64,000 bases of DNA from Cellulomonas hominis (GCF_014201095.1 NZ_JACHDN010000001.1:2852001-2916000), one strand, 5' to 3'. Shown: positions 34,651-43,434, counted from the stretch's first letter. The notes: generated from the sequence alone by a model not told the origin. Numbers and translations: made by a program.

Positions 34651-34678
34651 TGGACAAGACCGTTCCGTGACCTAACAT
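34651..34678 (+). promoter_or_regulatory. Leaderless promoter of the OmpR-type regulator
   Basis: TGGACA (34651-34656), 16 bases, then TAACAT (34673-34678), with the ATG six bases further on. It is the clearest complete promoter in the window and predicts a transcript starting at the ATG. Confidence 0.65.
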
Positions 34679-34684
34679 GGCGCA

Positions 34685-35377
34685 ATGACCCAGGTGCTGC
34701 TGGCGGAGGACGATCCGGCGATTGCCGAGCCTTTGGCGCGGGCGCTGGGCCGTGAGGGGTACGACGTCCGGGTGCAGGGCACCGGTCAGGGGGCCATCGA
34801 CCGCGCGAGCGAGGCCGACCTGGTGGTGCTCGACCTCGGTCTGCCGGACATGGACGGGCTCGACGTGGCGCGGGCCATCCGCAACCAGGGGCTGACCACC
34901 CCGGTGCTGGTGCTGACCGCGCGGGCCGACGAGGTCGACCTGGTGGTCGGCCTCGACGCCGGCGCCGACGACTACGTGACCAAGCCGTTCCGGCTGGCGG
35001 AGCTCCTGGCCCGCGTCCGGGCGCTCCTGCGGCGCACGGGTGGCGACACCCCGGACGAGGACGAGCTGCGCGGCCAGGACGTCCGGGTGGACGTCGCGGC
35101 GCACCGCGCGTTCCAGGGCGACCGCGAGCTGCACCTCACCGCGAAGGAGTTCGACCTGCTGCGGGTCCTCGTCGGGGCGGTCGGCACGGTCGTCGCCCGG
35201 GAGACCCTCATGCGCGAGGTCTGGGGCTCCGACCCGACCGGCTCCACGAAGACCCTCGACATGCACGTGTCCTGGCTGCGCCGCAAGCTCGGCGACGACG
35301 CGAGCGCCCCGCGGTACATCAGCACCGTGCGCGGGATGGGCTTCCGGTTCGAGTCGGGCGAGGGCGTCCGGGGCTGA
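34685..35377 (+). CDS. OmpR-family response regulator
   Basis: A 230-residue regulator with receiver (Asp9/Asp10, phospho-acceptor Asp50 in LVVLDLGLPDMDG, Lys100 in DYVTKPF) and a winged-helix DNA-binding domain (HLTAKEFDLLRVLVG, TLDMHVSWLRRKLG, STVRGMGFRF). The gene has no Shine-Dalgarno and appears leaderless. It is followed after three bases by its kinase. The regulon is unknown; the first candidate to test is the membrane-protein gene at 36809. Confidence 0.93.
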   Translation: MTQVLLAEDDPAIAEPLARALGREGYDVRVQGTGQGAIDRASEADLVVLDLGLPDMDGLDVARAIRNQGLTTPVLVLTARADEVDLVVGLDAGADDYVTKPFRLAELLARVRALLRRTGGDTPDEDELRGQDVRVDVAAHRAFQGDRELHLTAKEFDLLRVLVGAVGTVVARETLMREVWGSDPTGSTKTLDMHVSWLRRKLGDDASAPRYISTVRGMGFRFESGEGVRG

Positions 35378-35380
35378 CCC

Positions 35381-36706
35381 GTGCGCCGCCGCGTCCTGCA
35401 GGCCACCATCGCGGCCGTCACGGTCGCCGTCGTGCTGCTCGGCTTCCCGCTCGCGTTCCTGGGCGCCCAGTACGTCCGCGACAACGAGATCGGGTCCCTG
35501 GAGACCCGCGCGTCCGACCTCGCGCGCGCGATCGACAACCGGGTCCAGGAGGGCTCGCCGCTCTCGGACGACATGCTCGAGCCGTACGTCGAGCGCGGCG
35601 GTGGCGTCCCGGTCAGCCTGTTCGTGATCGCCGGTGACGGCGCGCGCTACCAGGCCGGCCCGGAGGTGCCCGAGCGGTCGATCACCATCACCGAGACCTC
35701 GACCACGGGGGCGCGGATCACGATGTACGCGCCGTGGTGGGACGTGTTCCTCATGAGCGCGCAGATCATGGGGCTGGTGGTCGCGGCCGCGCTCGTGGCG
35801 TTCGCCGCGGGCATCGCGATGGCGATCTGGCAGGCCAACCGGCTGGCCGCGCCGCTGGTGTACCTCGCGGCCTCGGCGGAGCAGCTCGGCTCGGGGCAGG
35901 TCCGGCCGCAGCTCGAGCCGTCCGGGGTGGAGGAGATCGACCTGGTCGCCGCCGAGCTCGCCCGCAGCGCCGACCGGATGGCCGGCCGGCTCGCGGCCGA
36001 GCGGCAGTTCGCCTCGGACGCCTCGCACCAGCTCCGCACCCCGCTGACCGCGCTGACCATGCGGCTCGAGGAGATCATGCTGGCCTCCGACGACGCCGCG
36101 GTGCGCGAGGAGGCCCGGATCTCGCTGGAGCAGGTCGAGCGGCTGGTCACCGTCGTCGACGACCTGCTCACCCGGTCGCGGCGCGCGCAGGGCGGCACCA
36201 CCGAGGCGGTGCGGCTGGTGGACGTCGTGCACCAGCAGGAGGAGGAGTGGCGCCCGACGTTCGAGGCCGCGGGCCGGCGGCTCGCGATCGAGGTAGACGC
36301 CGACGCCCAGGTGCTCGCGACCCCGGGCGCGCTGGCGCAGGTGCTGGCCACGCTCATCGAGAACTCGCTGCGGCACGGCGGCGGCACCACGACGGTCCGG
36401 TCCCGGAAGGGCGCGTCGGGCGCGGTCGTCGTCGAGGTCGCGGACGAGGGCGACGGCGTGCCCGACGACCTCGCGCCCCGGATCTTCGAGCGGGAGGTCA
36501 CCTCCGGGCAGGGCACCGGCCTGGGGCTCGCGCTGGCCCGCGACCTCGCGTCGGCCGACGGTGCGCGTCTCGAGCTCGCGCAGCGGCGTCCCGCGGTGTT
36601 CGCGCTGTTCCTCACCGGCGTCCCCGCGGCGATGGCTCCCGACGTCGTCCTGCCGCGCGGCTCGGTGATCTCGCCCCGGGTCGAGCGCACGCGCCGCCGT
36701 CGCTGA
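35381..36706 (+). CDS. HisKA/HAMP sensor histidine kinase
   Basis: A 441-residue kinase: first span about 8-30, an extracellular sensor of about 90 residues, second span about 124-150, HAMP linker, phosphoacceptor His216 in FASDASHQLRTPLTAL, and HATPase motifs IENSLRHGGG, DEGDGVP and GQGTGLGLALARDL. The glycine-rich ATP lid is complete. The GTG start is three bases after the regulator stop. Architecture resembles cell-envelope sensors of the CseC/CutS type, but the ligand is unknown. Confidence 0.92.
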   Translation: MRRRVLQATIAAVTVAVVLLGFPLAFLGAQYVRDNEIGSLETRASDLARAIDNRVQEGSPLSDDMLEPYVERGGGVPVSLFVIAGDGARYQAGPEVPERSITITETSTTGARITMYAPWWDVFLMSAQIMGLVVAAALVAFAAGIAMAIWQANRLAAPLVYLAASAEQLGSGQVRPQLEPSGVEEIDLVAAELARSADRMAGRLAAERQFASDASHQLRTPLTALTMRLEEIMLASDDAAVREEARISLEQVERLVTVVDDLLTRSRRAQGGTTEAVRLVDVVHQQEEEWRPTFEAAGRRLAIEVDADAQVLATPGALAQVLATLIENSLRHGGGTTTVRSRKGASGAVVVEVADEGDGVPDDLAPRIFEREVTSGQGTGLGLALARDLASADGARLELAQRRPAVFALFLTGVPAAMAPDVVLPRGSVISPRVERTRRRR

Positions 36707-36808
36707 GTACCCCGCAGCGGGTGATGCGTCGCGCCCCCGGGCGCGTACGTTCGCCGGTGGGGGCGGTGCCACGCCCCCCGCGCGGCTGCGGACGGACGGG
36801 GTGAGGAC

Positions 36809-38179
36809 ATGGGCGAGACGCACGACGGAGAGCCCGGCGTCACGACCGGCCCGCCCGACGTGGCGGCTCTGACCGCCCGGCTCGCGGCGCTGGAGGCCGA
36901 GAACGCGCAGCTGCGGGCCGAGCGTGCGGCCCCGCCGGCCCCCGCCGGCCCGGTCGCCGCGGAGCCGCGCCCCCGACGCCGCCCAGGCCGGGCGTCGGCC
37001 GCGGTGGTGCTCATCCTGCTCGGCGCGCTGCTCGCGCCGGTCGCGGTGGTCGCCACCTGGGCGCGCGGCCTGGTCACGGACACCGACCGGTACCTGGCCA
37101 CCGTCGGCCCGCTCGTGGACGACCCGCAGGTGCAGAGCGCGGTCACCAACCGCGTGACCGGGGCGATCGTCGAGGCGATCGACCTGGACCAGCTGGCCGC
37201 CGACGCCACGGGCGCGGTGGCGGGCCTCGGGCTGCCACCGCGGGTCTCCGGGGCCGTGGAGTCCCTGCAGGGCCCGCTGGTCGGCGCGGCGACGAACTTC
37301 ATCCGGCAGGCCGTGGACCGGGTGGTCACCTCCGACGTGCTCGACACCGTGTGGACCACCGCGAACCGCACCGTGCACGACCAGCTGAACGCGGTGCTGC
37401 GCGGCGACCCCGACGCCGTCGCGTCGATCAGCGCCGACGGGACGCTCACCGTCGACCTCACCGACGTCGTGAACGCGGTGCGGCAGCAGCTCTCGGACGC
37501 CGGGTTCACCATCGTCGACCGGCTGCCGCAGATCAACGCGACCTTCCCGCTCATGCAGAGCGCCGACCTGGTGCGGGCCCAGAACGTCTACCAGCTCGTG
37601 GACGTCCTCGGCACGTGGCTGGTCTGGGTGGCGCTCGCGCTGCTGGCCGGCGGGGTGCTGCTCTCCCGGCACAAGGCCCGGGCGCTCGTGGTCGCGGGGC
37701 TGGCGCTCGCGGCCTCGATGCTGCTGCTCGGGCTCGCGCTGACGGTCGGGCGGTCCGTGTACGTGAACTCGCTGCCGCCCGAGGTGCAGCGGCCGGACGC
37801 CGCGGTGGTGGTCTACGACCAGGTGGTGTCGCTGCTGCGGATCGCGCTGCGGTCGGCGCTGGTGCTCGGGCTGGTCGTGGCCGTCGTCGCGTTCGTCGCC
37901 GGGGACACCGCGGCGGCGCGGGCGCTGCGCGCGTCGTGGGCGCGCGGGGCCGGCTGGCTGCGCGGGGCGGGGGACCGGCACGGGGTGTCGACGGGGCCCG
38001 TGGGGGTGTGGCTCGACGAGCAGCGGACGCTGGTGCGGGTCGTGATCGCCGGGCTCGCCGCGGTGGCGCTCGTGGTGCCGTCGGCGCTGACGCCGGGGTA
38101 CGTCGTCGGCGTGGCCGTCGCGGCGGTGGTGCTCCTCGCGGTCACGAGCCTGGTCGCCCGCCCGCGCGCCAGCGCGTAG
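36809..38179 (+). CDS. Multipass membrane protein with coiled-coil N-terminus
   Basis: A 456-residue protein. Residues about 19-42 form a leucine-rich coiled coil (VAALTARLAALEAENAQLRA). A span at about 64-87 leads into an extracytoplasmic region of about 180 residues, then four or more spans separated by short loops to the C-terminus. The outer region alternates hydrophobic and Val/Asp-rich segments (for example VTNRVTGAIVEAIDLDQLA). I recognise it as an actinobacterial integral membrane protein of unknown function. TACGTT at 36746-36751 may be its -10. It lies between the OmpR-type two-component pair and the polysaccharide genes. Confidence 0.75.
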   Translation: MGETHDGEPGVTTGPPDVAALTARLAALEAENAQLRAERAAPPAPAGPVAAEPRPRRRPGRASAAVVLILLGALLAPVAVVATWARGLVTDTDRYLATVGPLVDDPQVQSAVTNRVTGAIVEAIDLDQLAADATGAVAGLGLPPRVSGAVESLQGPLVGAATNFIRQAVDRVVTSDVLDTVWTTANRTVHDQLNAVLRGDPDAVASISADGTLTVDLTDVVNAVRQQLSDAGFTIVDRLPQINATFPLMQSADLVRAQNVYQLVDVLGTWLVWVALALLAGGVLLSRHKARALVVAGLALAASMLLLGLALTVGRSVYVNSLPPEVQRPDAAVVVYDQVVSLLRIALRSALVLGLVVAVVAFVAGDTAAARALRASWARGAGWLRGAGDRHGVSTGPVGVWLDEQRTLVRVVIAGLAAVALVVPSALTPGYVVGVAVAAVVLLAVTSLVARPRASA

Positions 38180-38275
38180 CCGCCGGGCGCGGGCCGCCCA
38201 CCGCCCGGGGCCGGGACGATAGTCTTCGGCACGGTCCCCGTCTGGTGGGACGGACACGAGACGGAGCAGGGCGCG

Positions 38276-39931
38276 ATGAAGAAGATGGCGGACCTCGCCG
38301 CGGACGTGATGCAGGTCCGCTCCGAGCTGGCCCGGGTCGACGAACTGGTCCGGGAGGCGGCCGACGAGGTGCACGCGGCACGGACACAGCTCGCCGACGT
38401 GTCCGGGGCCGTGCACGCGGCCCGGGAGGAGCTCGCGCACCTGCGGGGGTCGGTGTTCGAGGCCCGGGAGGAGCTCGCGCACCTGCGCGGGTCGGTCTCC
38501 GAGGGCCGGCGGGTCGCGGCGGAGGACGCGGCGCACCTGCACGGTGCCGTGGTCGAGGTGCGCAAGGTCGTCGACCAGACGAACGGCGTGGTGGAGACCC
38601 TCGGCGAGCAGACGATCGACAACCGCCTGGGCGTCCTCCGCGGGCTGCTCTCGCGCGTCGAGCACTACCAGCCGACGTACGGCCTCGCCGGCCTGGTCGC
38701 GACCCCGCAGCGCGAGTCGCGCGACCGGGCCGAGCAGATCGCCCGCGCCCTAGGTGCGGTGGGCGGCCTGCGCGTGCTGGACCTCGGCACGTCGCTCGGC
38801 TACTTCGCTCTGTACCTCGCGGATCGCGGCGCGAAGTCGACGGGATGGGACTTCAAGCCGGACAACGTCGCCATCGCCCGGCTGATCTCCGACATCACGG
38901 GCGTCCGCGCGGAGTTCCACGAGCGCACGATCGACGAAGCCACCGTGGAGGCCGTCCCGACCGGCAGCTTCGACGTGGTGCTCGCGCTCTCGGTCCTGCA
39001 CCACGTCATCGCGATCGAGGGCCTGGAGTCGGCCCAGCGGATCGTGGCCGCGCTGTTCGAGCGGGCCCCCGTGATGGTGGTCGAGCTCGCGGCGAAGGGC
39101 GAGGACCCGGACCTGTACTGGGACGCGGCCCAGCCGGAGGACCCGCTCGACGTGTTCGCGCTAGTGCGGGACGAGCTCGATCTCGAGGTGCTCGGCAGCC
39201 ACGGCACGCACCTGTCGGCGCACGAGCGCCCTCTCGTCGTGGCCCGCCGGCGGCAGGTCGTCACGGTCGGTGGCCGCTCCTTCCCGTACGACGAGCAGCG
39301 CCAGGAGCCGTACCCGGGCGCGCCGATCGGCTCGGCCAAGGCCTACCGGCACTACTACACGTCGGCCGACCACGTGGTGAAGCAGTACTGGTTCGACGAG
39401 GCCCAGCCCGCGAACTGGCGGCAGATCGTCAACGAGCTGAGCTTCTTCACGTCGGTCCTGCCGCTCGAGGACGTCTACCGCGCGCCGGAGCTCGTCGCCT
39501 TCGACGTCGACGCGACGTCGGCGCGGCTGGCCTTCCGCCGGACGCCGGGCGCCCTGCTCGGCGCCGCCGGACCGCTCGCGCTGCCCGAGGTGGAGCGGGT
39601 CGCGCGGGACGTGCTCCGCACGCTCGCCGAGCTGCGGCGCGCGGGGCTGTTCCACAACGACGTGCGTTCGTGGAACATCGTCGCGAACGACGAGGGCGGG
39701 TGGCTGATCGACTACGGGCTCTCCGGTGCCGTGGGGTACGACGACGACATCGCGGGGTTGCTGTGGGCGCTGCACGCCGCGGCGACCGGGGCCCGCGAGG
39801 CGGCCGTGCGGACGGCGCCGGCGCCGGACGCCGCCGCGTTCACCGGGTCGGACCGCCTCCTCGCGCTGCACGCCGCGGTGGCGGAGGGCGAGCGCGACCC
39901 CGCCCGGCTCGGCGCGCTGCTCGCGGAGTGA
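38276..39931 (+). CDS. WbdD-like methyltransferase-kinase with N-terminal coiled coil
   Basis: A 551-residue three-part protein. Residues about 8-110 are a coiled coil containing 14-residue repeats (AREELAHLRGSV twice, two degenerate copies around them). Residues about 120-330 are a SAM methyltransferase (VLDLGTSLGYFALYLA, then FDVVLALSVLHHV). Residues about 345-545 are a small kinase with a catalytic loop HNDVRSWNIV (Asp462, Asn467) and a DYG metal site (479-481). Methyltransferase plus kinase of this kind defines WbdD, which caps O-antigen chains in E. coli O9a and uses a coiled coil to set their length; there the coiled coil is C-terminal. Neighbouring glycosyltransferase and sugar genes support a polysaccharide-capping role. 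No signal or span is present. Confidence 0.8.
   Translation: MKKMADLAADVMQVRSELARVDELVREAADEVHAARTQLADVSGAVHAAREELAHLRGSVFEAREELAHLRGSVSEGRRVAAEDAAHLHGAVVEVRKVVDQTNGVVETLGEQTIDNRLGVLRGLLSRVEHYQPTYGLAGLVATPQRESRDRAEQIARALGAVGGLRVLDLGTSLGYFALYLADRGAKSTGWDFKPDNVAIARLISDITGVRAEFHERTIDEATVEAVPTGSFDVVLALSVLHHVIAIEGLESAQRIVAALFERAPVMVVELAAKGEDPDLYWDAAQPEDPLDVFALVRDELDLEVLGSHGTHLSAHERPLVVARRRQVVTVGGRSFPYDEQRQEPYPGAPIGSAKAYRHYYTSADHVVKQYWFDEAQPANWRQIVNELSFFTSVLPLEDVYRAPELVAFDVDATSARLAFRRTPGALLGAAGPLALPEVERVARDVLRTLAELRRAGLFHNDVRSWNIVANDEGGWLIDYGLSGAVGYDDDIAGLLWALHAAATGAREAAVRTAPAPDAAAFTGSDRLLALHAAVAEGERDPARLGALLAE
38420..38503. repeat. Two 42-bp direct repeats inside the coiled coil
   Basis: 38420-38461 and 38462-38503 differ at only a few positions and start GCCCGGGAGGAGCTCGCGCA. 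Each encodes 14 residues, exactly two heptads, so gain or loss of a copy would lengthen or shorten the coiled coil without disturbing it. Confidence 0.9.
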
Positions 39932-39936
39932 CGCGC

Positions 39937-39975
39937 CGTCGGGGTCGGCGCGCCGGCGGCGCACCGACCCCGACG
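39937..39975. terminator. Bidirectional terminator
   Basis: CGTCGGGGTCGG (39937-39948) pairs with CCGACCCCGACG (39964-39975); after one mismatch GCGCC/GGCGC extends the stem around a GGC loop. It fills the 46 bases between two converging genes and serves both. Confidence 0.85.
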
Positions 39976-39977
39976 TG

Positions 39978-42149
39978 CTACGGGGCCAGGTACCGCATCT
40001 CGACGCGCGTGCCCAGGTAGGACACCGCGGTCGAGACGTTGCTGACGACGTGCAGCAGCGCGTCCGAGGCCGCCATGGCCTCCGCGTCGCGCCAGACCTC
40101 CCAGGCGAGCCGCCAGGACCTCTGGCTGCCGTCCGCGGCGCGCAGGTGCTGGAGCTGGTGCACCTCGCGGAGCTGCTCGTCCCGGTCGAGCCGGTCGAAC
40201 TCCTCGTCGGTGGCGGTCTCGACGCGGTCCACGTCGTCGAACACGATGACGTGCTCCCCGAACGTCTCCCGGAACAGGTCGACGACCCGCTCCTGGTCGG
40301 TGGCGACGAAGACGCGCCAGTCGTCGGAGCCGACAGCCACGCCGCGCTCCCGCACGACCGCCTCGACCTCGCGCACGTAGGTCTGGTGGTTCGCCATCAC
40401 CAGGCCCGGCTGCTCGACCGCGTGGCTCGGGTGCTTGACGTGGACCGCGACGACCAGACGGTCGTCCCGGAACGGCGCCAGCCGCCCGTCGAGCTCCGTG
40501 CGGAGCTCCGGGCGGAGCCGCACGTGGTCGGACAGGATGCCGTGGTACTGCTGCCGGAAGCGCGGGAACCAGGGGCGCCGGTACAGCTCGTACGCGTTGA
40601 TGTGCGTGAGCAGCGGCTCGCGGCCGGCGTTGTGCAGGTCGGCGGGGTGGAAGGCACCGTCGGCGAGGAATGCCGGGTCCTCCATCTCGGCGGCGGTCAG
40701 GTCGTACAGCGGCTCGAAGAGCTTGAGCCACATGTTGCCGTCGCCGGGGTTGCTGTAGCAGTAGCTGGTCAGGCGGCCCTCGGACCGCTCGAGCAGCCCG
40801 GTGACGTCCCAGTGCGGCAGCACCATGCCGACGCGCTCGTCGCGCAGGCCCCAGACCAGGTGGGTCATGTAGGTGTTGAAGATCGAGAAGAACCCGCCGT
40901 CGTGCAGCGGCACGACGAGGCGTCCACGCGGCCGTGCGCGTCGAGCGTGCCGGCCGGTGGCCGCCCGGGCCAGGGGCGCGACCTCGTCCAGCCGGGTGAA
41001 GGGCGACGCCGGCACGCGCGGGCGCACGGCTGCGCTGTCCGGGTCGACGAGCCGCTCGTAGGCCGGGGTGAGCGTCCGGAGCGTGAACTCCGCCGCGCGC
41101 TGCCGGCGGACCGGGGCGTCCGGGACGAGGTCGGCCGAGCGGCAGTAGCCGACGAGCTCGACGAGGGCGGCACCGATCGCCTCGGCCGTGACGATGGACT
41201 GCGCGCCGAACACGCGGTTGTCGATCTCGGCGTACCGCGCGGGCATGCGCCCGGCCGGGGCGATGGGGACGACGCCCGGCAGGCCCTGGAGGTCGGCGTG
41301 CGCGCCGATGTCGGAGAGGGCGGCGGGCTTCCCGAGGGCGAGCGCCTCGCGCGGCCCGATCGAGTACCCCTCGCCGCTCGAGCAGTTGACGTAGCCGTCG
41401 AAGGAGCTGAGCAGGGCGTCGCGCTCCGCGACGCTGAGGTTGCCGTGCGTGATCTCGACGTTCTGGGCCGGCGCCGTCCGCGCGAGCGCGGTGACCCGCT
41501 CGTACACGCCGCCGATCGCCAGGTTCGAGTGCAGGCGCAGCCGGACCGACTCGTCCGACCCGTACGCGGCGACGAACGCCTCGACCAGCGGCTCGAGGTT
41601 CTTCCGGTCGTGGAACGCCGACAGCGAGCCGATCACGGTGGTGCCGGGCGCCGGGCGCCGGTACGGCGCGGCGAGCAGGCGCTCGAGCTCGAGCGCGATG
41701 GGCAGGGTCCCGACGGCGCAGCGGACCCCCGAGGCGCGCGCGACCTGCTCCAGGTGCGCAGAGGAGAAGAGCACCGCGTCGAACCGGTCGTTGAGGATGT
41801 CGACCCACTCGGGCGGGAGCTCGTCGGAGTCGTACGGGATGTGCGCGACGCGCAGGGCGCCGGAGTCGGGGACCAGGCGGTGGTTGAAGTCGAATGCGCC
41901 GTTCCACAGGACGTCGGCGTAGAGCACGACGGGGTAGCCCTCGCTGGACGTCACGACCGGGATGCGGCGCCCGGAGGGGAGCTGGACGTCCCGGCCCGCG
42001 GACGCGGCGAAGTCGCGCGTCGGCAGCAGGACGACCGGGAAGCTGCGCGCCAGGGCCTCGCAGGCCGCGGCCGTGACCGTGCCCATGCCGGAGTGGAAGT
42101 CGGTGCGCCCGACGACGCAGACCGCCGCCGTGCCGGCGGGAGCCGTCAC
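39978..42149 (-). CDS. Two-domain glycosyltransferase (GT4 + fucosyltransferase-like)
   Basis: A 723-residue cytoplasmic protein. Residues 1-370 form a GT-B fold glycosyltransferase of the GT4 kind: GRTDFHSGMGTVTAAA at the start, GSLSAFHDRKNLEPLVEAF, and the donor-binding SSGEGYSIGPREALALGKP (Glu260 and Glu268). Residues about 408-723 are a second domain with VVPLHDGGFFSIFNTYMTHL, VVAVHVKHPSHAVEQPG and VFVATDQERVVDLF; this pattern recalls GDP-fucose-dependent GT23/NodZ-like folds, though the match is loose. The GTG start overlaps the small coiled-coil gene stop (GTGA). A GDP-fucose-synthase-like gene two places upstream supports, but does not prove, fucosyl transfer. Confidence 0.75.
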   Translation of the reverse strand: MTAPAGTAAVCVVGRTDFHSGMGTVTAAACEALARSFPVVLLPTRDFAASAGRDVQLPSGRRIPVVTSSEGYPVVLYADVLWNGAFDFNHRLVPDSGALRVAHIPYDSDELPPEWVDILNDRFDAVLFSSAHLEQVARASGVRCAVGTLPIALELERLLAAPYRRPAPGTTVIGSLSAFHDRKNLEPLVEAFVAAYGSDESVRLRLHSNLAIGGVYERVTALARTAPAQNVEITHGNLSVAERDALLSSFDGYVNCSSGEGYSIGPREALALGKPAALSDIGAHADLQGLPGVVPIAPAGRMPARYAEIDNRVFGAQSIVTAEAIGAALVELVGYCRSADLVPDAPVRRQRAAEFTLRTLTPAYERLVDPDSAAVRPRVPASPFTRLDEVAPLARAATGRHARRARPRGRLVVPLHDGGFFSIFNTYMTHLVWGLRDERVGMVLPHWDVTGLLERSEGRLTSYCYSNPGDGNMWLKLFEPLYDLTAAEMEDPAFLADGAFHPADLHNAGREPLLTHINAYELYRRPWFPRFRQQYHGILSDHVRLRPELRTELDGRLAPFRDDRLVVAVHVKHPSHAVEQPGLVMANHQTYVREVEAVVRERGVAVGSDDWRVFVATDQERVVDLFRETFGEHVIVFDDVDRVETATDEEFDRLDRDEQLREVHQLQHLRAADGSQRSWRLAWEVWRDAEAMAASDALLHVVSNVSTAVSYLGTRVEMRYLAP

Positions 42150-42514
42150 TTGCCGAGCACCCGTCGCGCGAGCCGGCCGAGGGCGCGCAGCGGCGCCATG
42201 AGCCGCCACGACCGGCTGGACCGGATCGCGAGGATCTCGCGGTGGAGCGCGGCGGCCGCCTCGGACTGCCGGGCCGCGCGGTCCTCGGCGTCCGCCAGGC
42301 GCGCCTGGGTCAGTGCGAGCTCGGCCTGCGCGTGCGCGGTCTCGAGGCGCAGGTTGACGGCCTGCGCGCTGAGCCACGCGATCTGGCGGGAGTCCTCGAA
42401 CCCCGCCTGCCAGTAGGCGCTCAGCTCGAGGTCGGCCGCGCTCGGGGCGCTGGTCACGGGGGTGTGCTCGGTGGTCGTCACGGTCGTCGCCTTCGCGTCC
42501 GTCGGAGGGGTCAT
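42146..42514 (-). CDS. Small coiled-coil protein with SWRL-APLR tail
   Basis: A 122-residue protein. Residues about 25-100 are an uninterrupted helix rich in Ala, Glu, Gln and Leu, predicted coiled coil. The C-terminus SRSWRLMAPLRALGRLARRV is an amphipathic, basic segment of a type often found at the end of coiled coils in polysaccharide glycosyltransferases. It has no enzyme domain. Four-base overlaps on both sides (ATGA with the reductase gene, GTGA with the glycosyltransferase) indicate strict co-production; it probably scaffolds the glycosyltransferase at the membrane. That function is an inference. Confidence 0.75.
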   Translation of the reverse strand: MTPPTDAKATTVTTTEHTPVTSAPSAADLELSAYWQAGFEDSRQIAWLSAQAVNLRLETAHAQAELALTQARLADAEDRAARQSEAAAALHREILAIRSSRSWRLMAPLRALGRLARRVLGK

Positions 42515-43434
42515 CGGCGCGCGGTCGCGGCGTTCGCCGCGTACCACGCGTAGGTCTTCGCGAGGCCCTCACCGAGGGAGTGCCGTGGTGCCCAGCCGAG
42601 CTCGCGCAGGCGGGTCGTGTCGTAGGCGCGGGCGTGCTGCCCGTCGGGCTTGGTGGAGTCCCACCGCACCTCGCCGCGGAAGCCCGACACCTCGCCGAGC
42701 GTCTCGACCGCCTCTTTAATCGTCACGGAGGTCCCGGTCGCCATGTTGATGACGCCGGTGCCGCTCTCGAGGATGAGCCGGAGCGCGTGCGCCGCGTCGT
42801 CCGCGAACAGGAAGTCGCGCGTCGGGGTCCCGGTGCCCCACACCTCGACCGGCGTGTCGTCCCGGACGGCGCGGTGGAACTTGGAGACCAGCGACGGCAG
42901 CACGTGGCCGTGCGCCTCGTCGAACTTGTCGCCCGGGCCGTACAGGTTCGTCGAGACGACGAACGCGTAGCTCATGCCGTACTCCTGGGCGTACGCCTCG
43001 AGCTGCGCCACCATCGCGCGCTTCGCGTGGGCGTAGCCGAACTCGGAGCCGTGCGGGGCCCCGCGCCAGAGGTCAGCCTCCCGCATCGGCAGCGGGACGA
43101 CGTCGGAGTACACGGCGGTCGAGCCCATGGCCACGACCTTGCGGACGCCGGCGGCGCGCGCGGCCTCGATCACGTTCGTGTTGATCTGCACGTTGTCGAG
43201 GTACGCCCGGCCCTGAGCGGCGATGTTCCCCATGAGCCCGTGGACGCGCCCAGCGAGGTGGACGACCACGTCGGGCCGGTTGCTCTCGACGAGCTGCGTC
43301 GCGTCCTCCACCCGGCGGAGGTCGCCGTCGGAGCTGGCGGTGCCGACGACGTCGTAGCCCGTCCGGATGAGCTCGGCGACGACGGCTCGGCCGACGACCC
43401 CGGATGCGCCGGTGACGAGAACTCGATCGGACAC
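42511..43434 (-). CDS. GDP-L-fucose synthase-like NAD(P)-dependent reductase
   Basis: A 307-residue short-chain dehydrogenase/epimerase. NAD(P)-binding GASGVVG (9-15), VVHLAGRVHGLMGN, the catalytic YAHAKRAM (YxxxK) and NLYGPGDKFDEAHGHVLPSLV are close to Fcl/WcaG, which makes GDP-L-fucose from GDP-4-keto-6-deoxymannose. The partner GDP-mannose dehydratase is not in this window. Other 6-deoxyhexose reductases or epimerases are possible alternatives. It heads a three-gene coupled unit with the coiled-coil protein and the two-domain glycosyltransferase. The 123 bases upstream hold no gene. Confidence 0.82.
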   Translation of the reverse strand: MSDRVLVTGASGVVGRAVVAELIRTGYDVVGTASSDGDLRRVEDATQLVESNRPDVVVHLAGRVHGLMGNIAAQGRAYLDNVQINTNVIEAARAAGVRKVVAMGSTAVYSDVVPLPMREADLWRGAPHGSEFGYAHAKRAMVAQLEAYAQEYGMSYAFVVSTNLYGPGDKFDEAHGHVLPSLVSKFHRAVRDDTPVEVWGTGTPTRDFLFADDAAHALRLILESGTGVINMATGTSVTIKEAVETLGEVSGFRGEVRWDSTKPDGQHARAYDTTRLRELGWAPRHSLGEGLAKTYAWYAANAATARR

